A stretch of DNA of 64,000 nucleotides from Zymoseptoria tritici IPO323 (GCF_000219625.1 NC_018211.1:2232001-2296000), one strand, 5' to 3'; shown: positions 1-10,849, numbered from the stretch's first letter. Numbers and translations are program-made. Notes: generated by a model from the letters alone, not told the origin.

Positions 1-308
1 CCAAGGAGAGGATCAAGGAGAGGATCCAGGGGATCCAAGACAGGGTCCAGAACAGGCTCGAGAGGATCCAAAACAGGCTCCAGGATAGGCTCCAAAAGAC
101 CGTCGCAAATGCCAGAGCAGCAGTCGGACTCCTTTGAGCACGGGCCTTCACCAGCGTCGCAGGTAGCGGCGGACGTAGCGGCGGAGGTGGTGGAGTCCGC
201 AGTGGTGGTCTCCATAGAGGTGGTGGTGGTGGAGGAGGGAAGGCCGGGAATGATCTCGGTGATGGCGAGAGCACCCACGGCGAGGGAGAGGATGGCAGCG
301 ACCTTCAT
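1..308 (-). CDS. Small secreted Cys-containing protein with acidic Leu-Asp-Pro repeats (3' end outside window)
   Basis: An ATG on the minus strand at 308 opens a frame that stays open to the window edge (102 codons, no stop seen). The first 15 residues (MKVAAILSLAVGALA) are a textbook signal peptide. A Thr/Ser-rich linker follows, then five cysteines spaced C-x6-C-x5-CC-x3-C, and then a run of LEP/LDP units (LEPVLDP, LDPLLDP) at least 30 residues long that is still continuing at the edge. The CC-containing spacing resembles the start of small disulfide-knot proteins, but a sixth cysteine would have to lie outside the window. No family is recognised. By architecture it is an extracellular protein, possibly a small secreted effector-like or cell-wall protein; that role is inference. 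The coding strand is rich in CCT/GAT codons, so the repeat may be unstable. Confidence 0.6.
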   Translation of the reverse strand, partial: MKVAAILSLAVGALAITEIIPGLPSSTTTTSMETTTADSTTSAATSAATCDAGEGPCSKESDCCSGICDGLLEPILEPVLDPLEPVLDPVLDPLDPLLDPLL

Positions 309-1603
309 GTTGACGGTTGAGAACGAAGGTGGGGTGTTTGGGGATTAAACGAGTGTGGGTGTGGAAGTTGATGAACCTACAAATCGACGGGACGGAGAGC
401 CCTCTTAATATGTCTTCCTCCCTCAGCATTGATTGTGGCGAGCGCGAGCTCCGATCGACGAGGCTTTGCGCCAAAGGAGCAACCTCATTTCGACCAAGAT
501 TGCCATGGCATCGTGAGGCTTGCGGACTAGTGAAGTCAAAAGACAGGGCTTCTCCAGACCACGCTAGCGAGTCTTCTCACGCGGTGCCCCGGCGTGCGGC
601 AGCTTTGTACCACGAATGGATACCCCACAAACGTTGCGAAAGCTGCATCGTTGTGATCGCTGCGATATGGACTCTTCACTGTTGTAGATGCGCATTGCGA
701 GTGGATCGTTGCATGGAAAGCGCTCCGCCTGCTCAGCTTGTTATCCTCGCGAAGATACCTCAGCCTCTATTAAGATTCGCATCGCCTGAGGAGGGGCGCT
801 CGTCTGATTCGTGGAGGAGTTCCTGGACTAAGGCTGGTTCCTGCGTCGCTTGCCGATTGTGGAGATTTCGAGCCATGCAAGCGAGACGAGCGACGTCAGT
901 CATGCCACCGGATGGTTATTGGGTCCAGACACATGTCAACTGTGTGAACATGACTCGATGCGGCCTTGGTCAGGGCAGAATATCCAGGTTGCGACCAAAT
1001 CTCCGGCTTGGCAAGGAGCAAGTACACCCTTGCAGGAGAGTGCCGAAAGACGATAGAACGGTCCGATCGAGACAGCTGCGTCGTGCGGCTTAGCTGGCGT
1101 CAAATGTTTTCCGCTTCTCTTTCCTCATCACTGGTCAGGCCATGTTCCTGGCGCGTGTTGTTATGGACTCATCGTAGATAGCATGCCGTGTCGTGCAGAC
1201 GTGGAGATGATGTTGGCCGGGAGCTGGGGCAAGCGAGTGGCGAATGAGATTCTCAACTTTTTTCGTCCGTTGCCTGTTTTCGGTTTAACGTGGTTTGCGC
1301 GTGGTCCAGAACTTACATGATGAATGATAGACGTAACTCAGGTCCGCGGCATGGTCGGGGCTCTGCTGTCCGTGGTCTTCACGTCGTAGTAATGGGGCCA
1401 GCGCTCTCTTACGCGTGGACGCAGCCGTCGATGGAAAACACATTGTCCAGCAGTATATTGATGTCAATAATGTTGGCGAGATCGAGGCCATCGCTTCGCC
1501 TTCCCCTGACAGCTGCGTGGTTTGTCCGGACGGCAAATGAAAATCTTTCCTCTCTCCATCCACCTCAGGTGATGTGGCATTTAAGGTTTCGACGAAGCGC
1601 CAA
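309..1603. other. Intergenic region, no supported gene
   Basis: About 1.3 kb with ordinary base composition. A long plus-strand frame (317-1093) is rich in Arg, Ser and Cys and shows no domain or signal, so it is treated as chance. The first part should hold the promoter of the minus-strand secreted-protein gene. No RNA gene or repeat was seen. Confidence 0.4.
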
Positions 1604-2171
1604 AGCGGCCAAGTCCGGAAGTTCGGAAATCGAATTAGCGCATTTCTACAATTCTAAATTAGCGCAAAATATGTCTACATCGTCGAAGTGTCGTGTTTTG
1701 CGAGGCTCTATATAGCTATATATGTCCCTAGACTATACGACGGCTATATACGTTATAGATAGAACATATAGAAACGACGGACCGAGCGATACTTTGTATA
1801 TTAGTTGTCGCGACATACCCTCTGTTTCCGCATTTTCGCTATGTCGAAATCTTGCCAAAAGTTATAGTATCGACAAAAGTCTTAGTAGTAAACTCTAAAT
1901 TTCGAACTTCGAACTTCGAGATTTTAATAACGTAGGTACCTCCTTTAGGGCATATCTTTAGCAACGAAGTTAGACAGCTACCTAGATAGCGAATACGTCG
2001 ACGCCTTATTCGGCATTTAGAAGAGTAGAATACGTTATAGCAGGCCGGTCTCCTACGTAGAAAGAGGCCTCCTTTCGAAGCGGGCATTTCTTAGAGGAGA
2101 AGGCATTTTGCGCTAATGCGATTTTGCGATTTTGCGCTAACAGAATTTCCGAACTTCCGGACTTGGCCACT
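1604..2171. mobile_element. Short TIR transposon (MITE-like), about 568 bp, RIP-affected
   Basis: The ends are inverted repeats. The left end reads AGCGGCCAAGTCCGGAAGTT from 1604, and the right end, read on the other strand from 2171, starts AGTGGCCAAGTCCGGAAGTT; the match continues through CGGAAAT. Subterminal copies of GCGCAAAAT and GCGATTTTGC lie inside both ends. The interior turns TA-rich and CpA/TpG-poor, as in the RIP-affected elements elsewhere in the window. A TA lies just outside the right end (2172-2173), but the matching left dinucleotide is AA, so the target duplication is unproven. The only internal frame (82 codons, minus strand) shows no transposase motif. It is probably non-autonomous. 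Confidence 0.7.
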
Positions 2172-2665
2172 TAGGGCCTACCTAGTTTCCCGCATTCCCT
2201 CTCGCCTTGGCATTTGCGGCGTGCGGAGTTGCCGACGGTGGCTGCATGCTCCAGGAGTTCTTCGCGCTGTCTATTTCTAGTGTGTAGCTTCGCACTGACA
2301 TGACACGGTGGCCACGCGCAGCAATCTTGTCGACTCGTGTTGTTGTTGTTGTTGTTGTCGTTGTTTGACCACGCGAGATCCTTTCATTTTGTTCAGGAAG
2401 CGAGGAGCATTGCTGCGATAAGGATGTTTCAACTACCTTGCTACCCTTTCCTCCTGGTCCAGTCTACAGACCCCGTATCAAAGTCGATAACATCGAGCTG
2501 ATCATCCTTCATCCCTTCCAGGACTTTAACATCAGGCTTCCAAGCCCAACGCACCTCCCGGCAAACACCGGCCCATCACAGATGCTGTATCATCGAACTC
2601 TGGTCTGTTGCCGCTCCCTTCGTCTGGTTCAAACCCAACTTGCGGTCCCGTTCAGCTCTCCGTAT
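2172..2665. other. Intergenic region with a GTT microsatellite
   Basis: A short (GTT)n tract lies at about 2338-2364. The rest is ordinary sequence downstream of the 707-aa gene, which is on the minus strand and ends at 2666. Nothing else is supported. Confidence 0.4.
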
Positions 2666-4789
2666 TCATGATGGTCCCCCAAACATCTCGCTTGCCATCA
2701 GTTCGATCTCCAAGTCCCGGTCCACGTCCGCATCCGCATCCGCATCATCGCTCAGCGCCCAATCGTCCTCTGCTGCGCCAGGAGGACTATCAGGGCTATA
2801 GTCACTCTTGAGGAGGGCGTAGCGGTCTTGCATATTTTCATCTGCCAGTCGCTCTCTCTCCATATTTGCCAAGACATTGCTAATATGTTGCACCCCTCGC
2901 AACTTTCCCAAAGCCTGCTCCGTGGCCGCCTCGATGCAAAGGTTTACGTACTCTTTTGGTATAAATGGCGGCAGTGCCGTCGCTTTCCATCTGTGCTGGT
3001 AGTCGTGATACAAGACTTTCGTTCGGATCTTACAGGTGAAGAATCCTTTGCGGAACATGCAACGTACGAGATTGGCACATGAAGGGCAGCAGCGTTGAGC
3101 TTCGTCGATGATGTGTCGGGGCTTGTCGGTCAGGCGGAGGATGGTGGGTGTGAGTCCGAAGATGCCGTGGCTTTTGAGCCAGTCGTTTGTGGTCGTTGCT
3201 GTTAATTTCTGCGGTGACTTTGCAAGTAGCATCATTGACAGGATGAGAGCCGGAGAATGCACTGTGCCGTTGAAGTCTGTCTTGTCGAGCCAAGCATCCT
3301 GGACTTTGTGGATGGAGTCAGCGAGAGTCTTTGTGTTCGCTTCGGTCGCACCTTGCAATGCGCTCGCCGGGTCTTCCATCTCATTGGCAGAGCCAGGACC
3401 ATTCGAGGCAGAGTCCTTTCTATGTTTCTCTCGGATGGAGGCTTGCAGATCTTTGGTGAGGTGATCCACGAGCACCTCTCGCTCGAGGCCTATACCACAG
3501 GCCCCGTGTGTTTGGATGACTGCATCCAGACAAGCTCGAGCGTCGAGGCGTTGCAATGACATGTTGCCCAAGTCAACGTTCATCACTTTCAGATCGGCGT
3601 TGCGAATCTGCTCCGACCTCCCCTTGGAGCGAGGAGTCCTGTTCGCGGGACAAGCGGCCTCGATTGATTCCTCGTGGAGGCACAAGAGCTCGAGATACTT
3701 GTACCCAGCCACTGCCCATCTTCGCCAATTCTGCATCCATACCAGATCCCCTTCCAGCGATGCAGTGAGATGTTGTAGCTCCTCCATGGCGTCAGCTTCG
3801 CGATCGGTGTAGACTTTCGTGCCGCATTCAGGTCCTCTTTTGGCATGGTCAGCAGTGTCGCATCCAGTGGCTCCCTTCTTGAAAGGAGCATCGGTAGGAC
3901 TTTCGACTCCGGCTTGCCTAGACAACCACAGCAAATGTCTTGACAAGACACCTATTCGGTGCGAATCAGATGGTCCACCCCCGAAAACCGAGAGAAATCT
4001 GTGAAGACTCCTCACGGCCGATCGTACTTCCAAAATCTTGGCGTGCACTTCCCTGATGTACTCACTCGTGAGCGGAGTCTGCCACGCATGGTCGTTTCGC
4101 AGTGTGGCTGAGAGTGTGTCCAGAGCGACAGAAATCCGTTTGAGAATGACAGACAACATGCCGTGGAAGAACTTGCGGCCTTCGAGGTCATAAAGAGGCG
4201 CTCGGCAGCGAGCTGCAAAACTTGTCCCTGGTGTCACCCAAACTCCGCCATCATGCGCAGCGACGTCCGCGTAGATCGTCTTGATGAATTTTGCTTGACC
4301 GAGATTTGGTGGTGTGTCCGAGAAGCATTCGCCGGCGGGCGTCTCGAATGAGCCCGGGTCGAAGTGGTGGATACCAGCGGTCATGATGTCGATGAAGTTG
4401 CCTTTACCGACGCCCGTGCCCATGTTGAATCGCGCCAGCATCTTCGGATGACTGACGAGGTAGACATACCGCCCCAAAGTCCAAGTTGTCTTAAGATACT
4501 GCGTGTCGGTAAGGCCTTCGGCATGGCAGTCAGAGAACAGCCCCGACAACCAGCCGACATGCGTGGAGAACGGAATCTCGCCACCGAACTCACGGTACGC
4601 GCGGAGGACTGCGCTAAGAACGCCTTGGCTTGTTTCCAAGTTCGAGAGACGACTCGACGCTGCGATGTGCGTTCTCTCTTGCGTATGCGGGCTTTGAGCG
4701 TTGTCATTCCGCGATTCTGCAGTGATCAAGATCTTAGGGTGGATGGTGACCACATCCGGTTGACCAGGCGCGGAGGACCTGGGAGCCAT
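2666..4789 (-). CDS. Unknown 707-aa protein with a C-terminal CCxxC region
   Basis: This is a single long frame. The ATG at 4789 is the first real ATG; the frame is open a little further upstream but without one. There is no signal peptide or membrane segment. The C-terminal third contains a VHSP segment, then about 50 residues later a CCPSCANLVRC cluster, and the protein ends in an acidic Asp/Ala tail. A histidine-containing segment followed by a CxxC pair is the layout of the fungal OTT_1508-like deaminases, but the glutamate expected after the histidine is not visible, so the resemblance is weak and the catalytic set may be lost or misread. Many Dothideomycetes carry families of this size annotated only as hypothetical. 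The upstream neighbour is on the same strand, about 245 bp away. The function is unknown. Confidence 0.65.
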   Translation of the reverse strand: MAPRSSAPGQPDVVTIHPKILITAESRNDNAQSPHTQERTHIAASSRLSNLETSQGVLSAVLRAYREFGGEIPFSTHVGWLSGLFSDCHAEGLTDTQYLKTTWTLGRYVYLVSHPKMLARFNMGTGVGKGNFIDIMTAGIHHFDPGSFETPAGECFSDTPPNLGQAKFIKTIYADVAAHDGGVWVTPGTSFAARCRAPLYDLEGRKFFHGMLSVILKRISVALDTLSATLRNDHAWQTPLTSEYIREVHAKILEVRSAVRSLHRFLSVFGGGPSDSHRIGVLSRHLLWLSRQAGVESPTDAPFKKGATGCDTADHAKRGPECGTKVYTDREADAMEELQHLTASLEGDLVWMQNWRRWAVAGYKYLELLCLHEESIEAACPANRTPRSKGRSEQIRNADLKVMNVDLGNMSLQRLDARACLDAVIQTHGACGIGLEREVLVDHLTKDLQASIREKHRKDSASNGPGSANEMEDPASALQGATEANTKTLADSIHKVQDAWLDKTDFNGTVHSPALILSMMLLAKSPQKLTATTTNDWLKSHGIFGLTPTILRLTDKPRHIIDEAQRCCPSCANLVRCMFRKGFFTCKIRTKVLYHDYQHRWKATALPPFIPKEYVNLCIEAATEQALGKLRGVQHISNVLANMERERLADENMQDRYALLKSDYSPDSPPGAAEDDWALSDDADADADVDRDLEIELMASEMFGGPS

Positions 4790-5034
4790 CCCTACGAGGA
4801 CGGATGTGACAACTTCATGCCTGCGTGGCAGGAGGTTGCAGATCAAGTCGCGTTGCCATTGATTTCTCCATCGATCGCCCCGGCGGTTTCCCTCGTCGCT
4901 GGCTGGTTTGCGAACCTGCAGCCAGTCGCAGCGGTCTAGTTGCTCGTTCAGGTAAGAGAGGCCATTCCACTGTAACGGTCTGTCAGCACTGCCTCCTACA
5001 ATCGACGTGATATGGACACTGAGTATCGTGCTTT

Positions 5035-5773
5035 TCAGGCAATGTGATGTCCTTCCGTGCTAGCGGAGCCTAGGCTGCGCGAACAAACAGCTCGCTCCGT
5101 GCAGAAAGAAGACGGCCACAGCGCACCGATCATTTTCTCACAAGCAATCGCTCTCCTAACTCGCTCGAGGATGTCTCGCTGCAGCTGCAGTCGCATTCTC
5201 TTGGATGGCCTTTTGCTGCGCTGAGAAATCAAGCAAAGCTGTATATCAGTGACACTTACAAGCAGGTGATCGGCAGGAGAGCCAAAAAGAGGCTCATGTG
5301 CAACTTTTGCATCAGAGCAAGTCGTCGCCGCAGCATCGACGTCTGTAGAGGATGGCATCGTTGTGTCTGAACTAACGAACAGCGTAGCGCAAGGTGAGGG
5401 TGTTGTGGATATTCATGAGGATGTGAAAAGGCCGTGACTGTCTTTCTTACCTCGCCATAAATTCCCGACTCCTCACCTCTGGTATGCTAAGATGACAGCA
5501 CTCTCGTGAGTCAGCCATATCGTCGTTGTACCATGGATGGAGTTGAAGCTCGAGAGCGAACTTGGTACGGTCCATTCTACGAGACAATGCGTCCCATCGG
5601 AAGAGGCAGCCATCTTCTTGGCTGTCCAATGGGCAGACGAGATTCTGGCAGCGAAGGTGTTGAGAGCGCACGGTAGTGGAGACAAGGACGAAAATAACGA
5701 AGGCGATGGGGTTAGAGGAAGACGAAGTTGTCGGCGTCGATGATGGGATTGAGGACCGCAAATTTCGAGACAT
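5035..5773 (-). CDS. Unknown protein, two exons, about 219 aa
   Basis: The proposed model is exon 1 5451-5773 and exon 2 5035-5371, with a 79-nt intron (donor GTAAGA, acceptor GTTAG) whose ends join the frames exactly. The product starts with a Ser/Thr-rich stretch, has one hydrophobic segment (about residues 24-36), several cysteines, and a basic C-terminal half with an RLQLQRDILERVRRA-like helix. A second possible 39-nt in-frame intron (GTAAGT to CTCAG) lies in exon 2 but is unusually short. No family is recognised. It is divergent from the Pom34 gene, with about 143 bp between the start codons, so the two may share a promoter. The gene call rests only on frame and splice-site agreement. 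Confidence 0.4.
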
Positions 5774-5916
5774 GTACAGTTTTAGTCCGCCGTAGTTCGT
5801 CTACCTTAGCAACGCTCGCGACTCAGCTTCTCGTCTGCGACAACAATGCTTTGAACTGCGAGAGTTCATGCGATAGACTGATCTACTAACCACCACAGCG
5901 CAGCACAACAGCCAAC

Positions 5917-6945
5917 ATGTCCTCGACGTCGCTGACCCGGACGAGCTCCTCACCGCTCGCCAACAACTCCAACAACAACACGATCACAAGAACGAGCTCC
6001 TCGAATCTCCCAACGCTGAACATTACGCCCTCGAAGTCCCAGTCCGCAACTCCACAGAACTCCACTCCAGTACATACACCGAATGGCACTGGTCGATGGC
6101 TTCATCCGCGCATGGACGAGGTTGTTAGAAGGCGCAATGCGACCAACTTTGACCGCAGCAACATGACTGCCATCACAATCAGCGCTGTCGTTGTCGTCCT
6201 CTCATTCTTCGTTCTGCCCACACTGAGCTACTGGTGAGTAAATGTTCCGCTTATGAAAGAGCCCAAAGCGCATGCTAACACCAGCTCCAGTATCCCACAT
6301 CAATGGCTCCGTGCGCTCCACCCATATCCATCCTACATCCTCTGGGCCATCCGCCTCGTCTTCTTCGCCAACGCCTTCTTCGCCATCCTCCCAGCTGTCC
6401 GCACAGCCGACGCATGCGAAGACATACCTCTCTCTCCGAAACAGCGTAGTCTTCTCGGTCTCCCGCCTATGTCTCGTCCAGCCACGCCGCAAGAAAAGGA
6501 GCAGTATGTCACGCCGCCGCGATTCGCACGATCGAGTACGCCGAGAAGCGCAGGGAACACAGATATGCGGGCTGAGGGCTCGGACTCACCGCTGAGTGGG
6601 CGCGGCACGCCTCTGAACAACAGTGGGATTGGAGGATCGGTACGAGCGCCGGGCTCAGGATCGCCGTACAACTCGGGTCTATACCGGAGCGTTAGTGGTA
6701 GCGGTGGAATGGGTGGAAGCGGAAGTGGGGCTCAAAATGCAGCAGAGAGTACGAGACGGAGATTGAGCTACACAAATACCCGCAGCTCGCCTCTCACTGT
6801 GAGCGAGTTCGAAGCGATGGGACAGGGCACACCGAGCAAAAGAGCTAGCGTTGGGCTGAACAACAAGTGGCTGTATGAGAAGGGACGGACAGCTGGACCC
6901 AAGTCGACGCCAGGAGGTGGCAGGATGGGAAGCTTGTTCATTTAG
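5917..6945 (+). CDS. POM34: Nuclear pore membrane nucleoporin Pom34-like
   Basis: Exons are 5917-6233 and 6291-6945 (323 aa). The 57-nt intron has donor GTGAGT, a perfect GCTAAC branch site and acceptor CTCCAG; an alternative acceptor 6 nt upstream would add two residues. A Ser/Asn/Thr-rich N-terminus leads to a conserved-looking block (GRWLHPRMDEVVRRRNATNF, residues 59-78). Two membrane helices follow at about 84-104 and 121-139, close together, and then DIPLSPKQRSLLGLPP and a low-complexity Gly/Ser-rich tail. This order of basic block, helical hairpin and PLSPKQRxLLGLP motif is the fungal Pom34/NPCC pattern. Pom34 anchors the transmembrane ring of the nuclear pore together with Pom152 and Ndc1 (family knowledge). 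Confidence 0.85.
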
Positions 6946-7363
6946 AAGATGAACGGCAAGACCTACGATTGACGGCACACTTGACATTGTTTTTATTTCT
7001 ACTGGCGTACTTTGAGCGCGGCGCTGGTGACTGCCAAGGATACTCTGCAGACAATGGGGCTGCATCGAGTATTTCAGACTTGGAATGGGATGCGGCTGGA
7101 GCGACGGCATTGCATTGCAGTAAGCTGTAAACTCGAGTCTCGCATGCCATTAAACATTTACAACCACAGCATTTTCTTGATCATGGCTTCATACGAGTGC
7201 TCAAGGTATTCCCGCTGCTTCTCGGACACATTTGCTGATGGTCTCTTTCCGCAGTCGATCCGTTCCGTCTTCGTACCGTCCGATCGCCTCAGTTCGCTCC
7301 GGCTTGCTTCAACTGCGCTCTCTATGTCCTTGGTCTCGGCCTTTCGCTATGCTCCAATCGACG
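6946..7363. other. Convergent 3' intergenic region
   Basis: About 420 bp between the 3' ends of the Pom34 gene (plus) and the membrane-protein gene (minus). It should hold both 3' UTRs. No further gene is supported. Confidence 0.4.
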
Positions 7364-8275
7364 CTAATCCTCGAAGACTCTCCACTCCTCCTTGTTGCTT
7401 TTACGAGTAGCGATGGACATGATCGCCGCCCACGCAAAAAAGCCGGTGCAGAATAAGAAAAAAGCAGTATGCGTCGCCATCTCGAACCAGGTCTTCGCTG
7501 CGTTGACTGGCTGCACTCTGCACGTCAATTGAAATTAGCCGACGCTCTCGTTTGGATGAAGCAAGATCAATGGGACTCACCGATTTGGCCACAGCCTCGA
7601 AGGCGGAAGCAGGATTCTCCATCTACCACACAGCGCACCCAGGCAAATCGCTGGGAACACGCAGTTGGTGGGCCCGCTCGCTTTGAGTCGCGAAGTCGTC
7701 AACATCAGCAGAGAGGAGATGATGAAGAGCGCGATCCCGATCAGGAAGTTCTTGTAGGCGCGAGCACCCTGCGCTGAGCCGTGGTGAATGACGGAGGTGG
7801 CGTAGAAGGAGGAGCAGGTGAATGCCATGACGAAGCAGTAGAGGAGGAGGCTCGCGTACACTGTATTCGCATCGATGTCGATGAGGGCGCAGACGTTGGC
7901 GACGCTGGTGAAGGAGGTGAAGTTCGTGAACAGCGCGCTGACCCCGCGGAATCCGTCCCGCCACCCTCTCGCACGATACGCAGACGCCACCGCATCAGCC
8001 GTCTTGTTCGCGATGGCATCCAGTCTGACAGTAGCTGACAACGCTTCCGTCACTTCCTCCGCGATGGTTTCGACTCCATTCATGGGTGGCCCCACAGGTT
8101 TCAGCGGGGATGTGAGGAGATCGAAGGCTTGTTTTCCGAGTTCGCGTTCGAGATCGTGAGCATAGTCCGTTGCGCTGGTGTCGAGTTCGAGGGTGGGGAG
8201 ATTGGCTAGGATGCGGCGCAGGGTCGTGGGGTGACGGGCGTGGAGGGCCGCCATGGTTTGTTCGAAGGTGGACAT
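7364..8275 (-). CDS. Multi-pass membrane protein of unknown function, about 282 aa
   Basis: The model is exon 1 7581-8275 and exon 2 7364-7517, with a 63-nt intron (donor GTGAGT, acceptor GTGCAG). The joined frame gives a C-terminal membrane helix (THTAFFLFCTGFFAWAAIM) and the tail KEEWRVFED. A second CAG 7 nt further on is an alternative acceptor. The N-terminal ~120 residues are soluble and helical. Hydrophobic segments lie at about 135-155, 170-190 and 200-212, plus the exon-2 helix. The last part of exon 1 (after residue ~210, RWRILLPPSRLWPNR) looks less like a conserved segment, so another splice form is possible there. No family is recognised; it is probably an organellar or plasma-membrane protein restricted to fungi. 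Confidence 0.6.
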
Positions 8276-8638
8276 GCTGGGCGGGTTGGGTCATGGGAGC
8301 GGAGATGGAGGTATTAGGGGAGAGGAATGGTAGAAAGTGTTCAGTGAAGGGTGGAAAGGTTCGTGACGAGCTGCTCATCCGTCTTAGTGGATTAAGTCGT
8401 GAAGTGAATGTATCGTCTTGGCGATCATGTTCTTTTGTTTGTTGATTTTCGAATTGATACTTCACTTGGTCTTCTGAGTTTCTGCATACCGTACTCGCCA
8501 CATTCTGTTCGACATCTTCGCGTTCTTGACATTGTTTCCTTTGGTTACCTCGAGTGGGTTCTTGTGTCGGCCGCTTTCGTGAGGACGATATAGAGTTTGA
8601 TACCTTGCGTCGATCTGACCACGCCTGGAATCGTGCCT
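8276..8638. other. Short unique spacer before the Tc1-type element
   Basis: About 360 bp of ordinary composition upstream of the membrane-protein start. It probably holds its promoter, with the transposon insertion at its far edge. No gene is supported. Confidence 0.4.
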
Positions 8639-8640
8639 TA

Positions 8641-8667
8641 GAACGCTTGCAATAATAGGTGGCTTAC
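8641..8667 (+). repeat. Left terminal inverted repeat of the Tc1-type element
   Basis: It starts GAACGCTTGCAATAATAGGT and is an exact inverse of 11997-12023. It is preceded by the TA target duplication. Confidence 0.95.
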
Positions 8668-8785
8668 CCCGCGGTCGGTTTTTAAAGCCTCCGAGAGACG
8701 CGCTTACTAAAAATCGCGTATAGAGTCCTCTATTGTGCTTTAAACCTTTAATATTGTTTATATTTATAGTATAGCTCTTTTTAAG

Positions 8786-10627
8786 GTGTTGTTGTCGCAC
8801 GGAGGTGTTGTTATACTATTTTTACTACCCCCTTCGAGTAGTCTACCGCCCTCGAGTCTACCGGTGCCGCCGACACCGCGTCGCTCTGCTCGTACCCTAG
8901 CTCTTACTGTCTATAGTAAGGAGGCTATTAAAGCTCTAAAGCCTTATCCGAGAGGCAGTCGCGCGGAGGGTGTTATAAGAGCTAAGGCACTATCGGTAGT
9001 ACTAGAAGAGCCCTCTTCGTATCCGACAATCGTAGAGACGGATTCTTAGGCCGAAGCGTTCGTAAACGTATAGCTCGCGCTACTCCGGAAGGATAAGGAT
9101 AAGGATAAGGATAAGGAGCCGCCGACTCCGGAGATATATAAGATACCGGTTATAGAAGGATAGGACACCTCTAACGACAGAGCGGTAGAAGAAGCTATAA
9201 CTAAGCGGTTAGTAAGAGAAGCTGTTAACCGCACGGCGCGTAATGCGATAATAAATAAGGTAGAGCGGTAGGCTTAGAAGGAAGAAGCGAAGAGGCTTAA
9301 TACTAAGTACGCTATACGGCGTATTATTAAAGCGGCGACGAAGAAACGGAGTCGTAAGGCGCCCTCGTCTAGCGTGCCGCTATCTAGCGCTTGTCGTCGT
9401 CGTATTAGTAGTGCTCGCGGTAGTGTTGTTACGTCCTTACTAGCGCCGCCGCCGCCGCGGTCTAATAGTATTATTGCTTACGAGCTATACGAATATCGTA
9501 TCGCACTATCGGTACGCTAAGGTAAGACGGTACTCTTTTAAGACACTTAATACAGCTCTTCTAGTAATAAGGACGAGCTTCTTACTAGCCCTATAGTAAA
9601 GGACTAGATAGCTACGTAGGTTATAGAGCTTCGAGTAGCTCTTAGTCGTATAAAGATCGCGGTGTCGTATTAAGGCCTACCGGTATACTCGTTCGTATAT
9701 ATAGTATAGCGTTTAGAAGAGAGTTAGAGTAGTATTATTAAGTAGCTCGACAAGTAGAATCGAGACAATAAGAAGGACATAAAAGTAGACGTTATTGTCG
9801 AAGTAGAGGTACTAAATGCTAGTACTATTACTACGCCTAGCCGTAGAACTACTACTACTATATAACTTAGTAAGATCGCTAAGGCTCGCGAGGGCCTTAT
9901 AGCCTCTAGTAATCGTTATAAGGATATTACAAGACGATAGCTATGCTCTAATAATAGCTATAAGAACTATAGCTATACATACTTCGTCGACGGTATAGAT
10001 AAGCCGGCTAACTACTTCCCTATCTATTAGACGTACCTTATAGTATAGGCTACTAGCATTACTAATAGCTCTCTTACTAATAAACATCCTAGTACTACTA
10101 TCTTCTAAGAGCTTCTTAAGAAGAAGAATAGAGGCCTTACTACTTAAGAAGACGGCAACATAAACGTAATAAGGCAGAGGCTACGGAGCGGCGCCGCTAG
10201 TAGTAGTAGTAGTAGCCTTACGTAGGATCTTTACTTCTACCTATATCTAGGGGCTACCTCTTACGGACTCGGAGGTATTATACTATTACTATCGGCATAG
10301 CCTGCCCCTACTAATTCTAGTAAACAACGCCGTCGTTTACCTTATAACGATATACCGAGCTCTTAGCCGGAGGTAGAAGACGAGATACCGGCGTTCTTCG
10401 AGTATTACCGACAACGTAAGGAGTAGAGCAGCGAGCTACGCCGTAGGGCACTTAGTCGCATCTAAGACCTTATAGAGGCGGAAGATTAGTCCGTCGTTAA
10501 CGTAAAGGGCATATTAATAGAGTTATAGATTAATAAAGGCCTGTTAGCCGGCTATAAGGTACGGTTAGAGCGTTTAGTAGATAAATTTAAGGAGGCTTAT
10601 CGTCGAGTAAGGAATATAGCGAGGTAA
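8786..10627 (+). pseudogene. RIP-broken 613-codon passenger frame in the Tc1-type element
   Basis: One plus-strand frame can be followed from 8786 to a TAA at 10625-10627. It is interrupted only by TAG or TAA codons, never TGA, at places where CAG, CAA or TGG is expected. The implied protein is basic and low-complexity at its N-terminus (PPTPRRSAR), has a KDKDKDK tract, a Pro-rich middle, a C-S-N-N...CxxY-like segment near codon 400 (LCSNNSYKNYSYTYFVDGID) that may once have been a Cys/His cluster, and a charged helical C-terminus (LERLVDKFKEAYRRVRNIAR). No transposase motif is visible. It may be an accessory transposition protein or a captured gene; the family is not recognised. Confidence 0.7.
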
Positions 10628-10849
10628 GCTAACTATAAACCTCTCCTTTAGCGTAGTGTACGATAACTATAACGTATCGTTACGCTTTTTAGACGAGCTT
10701 GTTCGTAAGGCTTAGGAGTATAAGCATATGTAATATAAATTAATTTAATAGTATTATTGTTGTAATATCGCACTAATCTAAAATCCTTAAATTCGCTAAT
10801 TTACTTTAAAATCTCGGTTATATATATGCGGGACTAGCCGTACGCGACG

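Noticed and set aside
317..1093. 258-codon plus-strand frame
   Set aside because: Arg/Ser/Cys-rich, no ATG of good context, no domain, overlapped by other frames; composition fits a chance frame.
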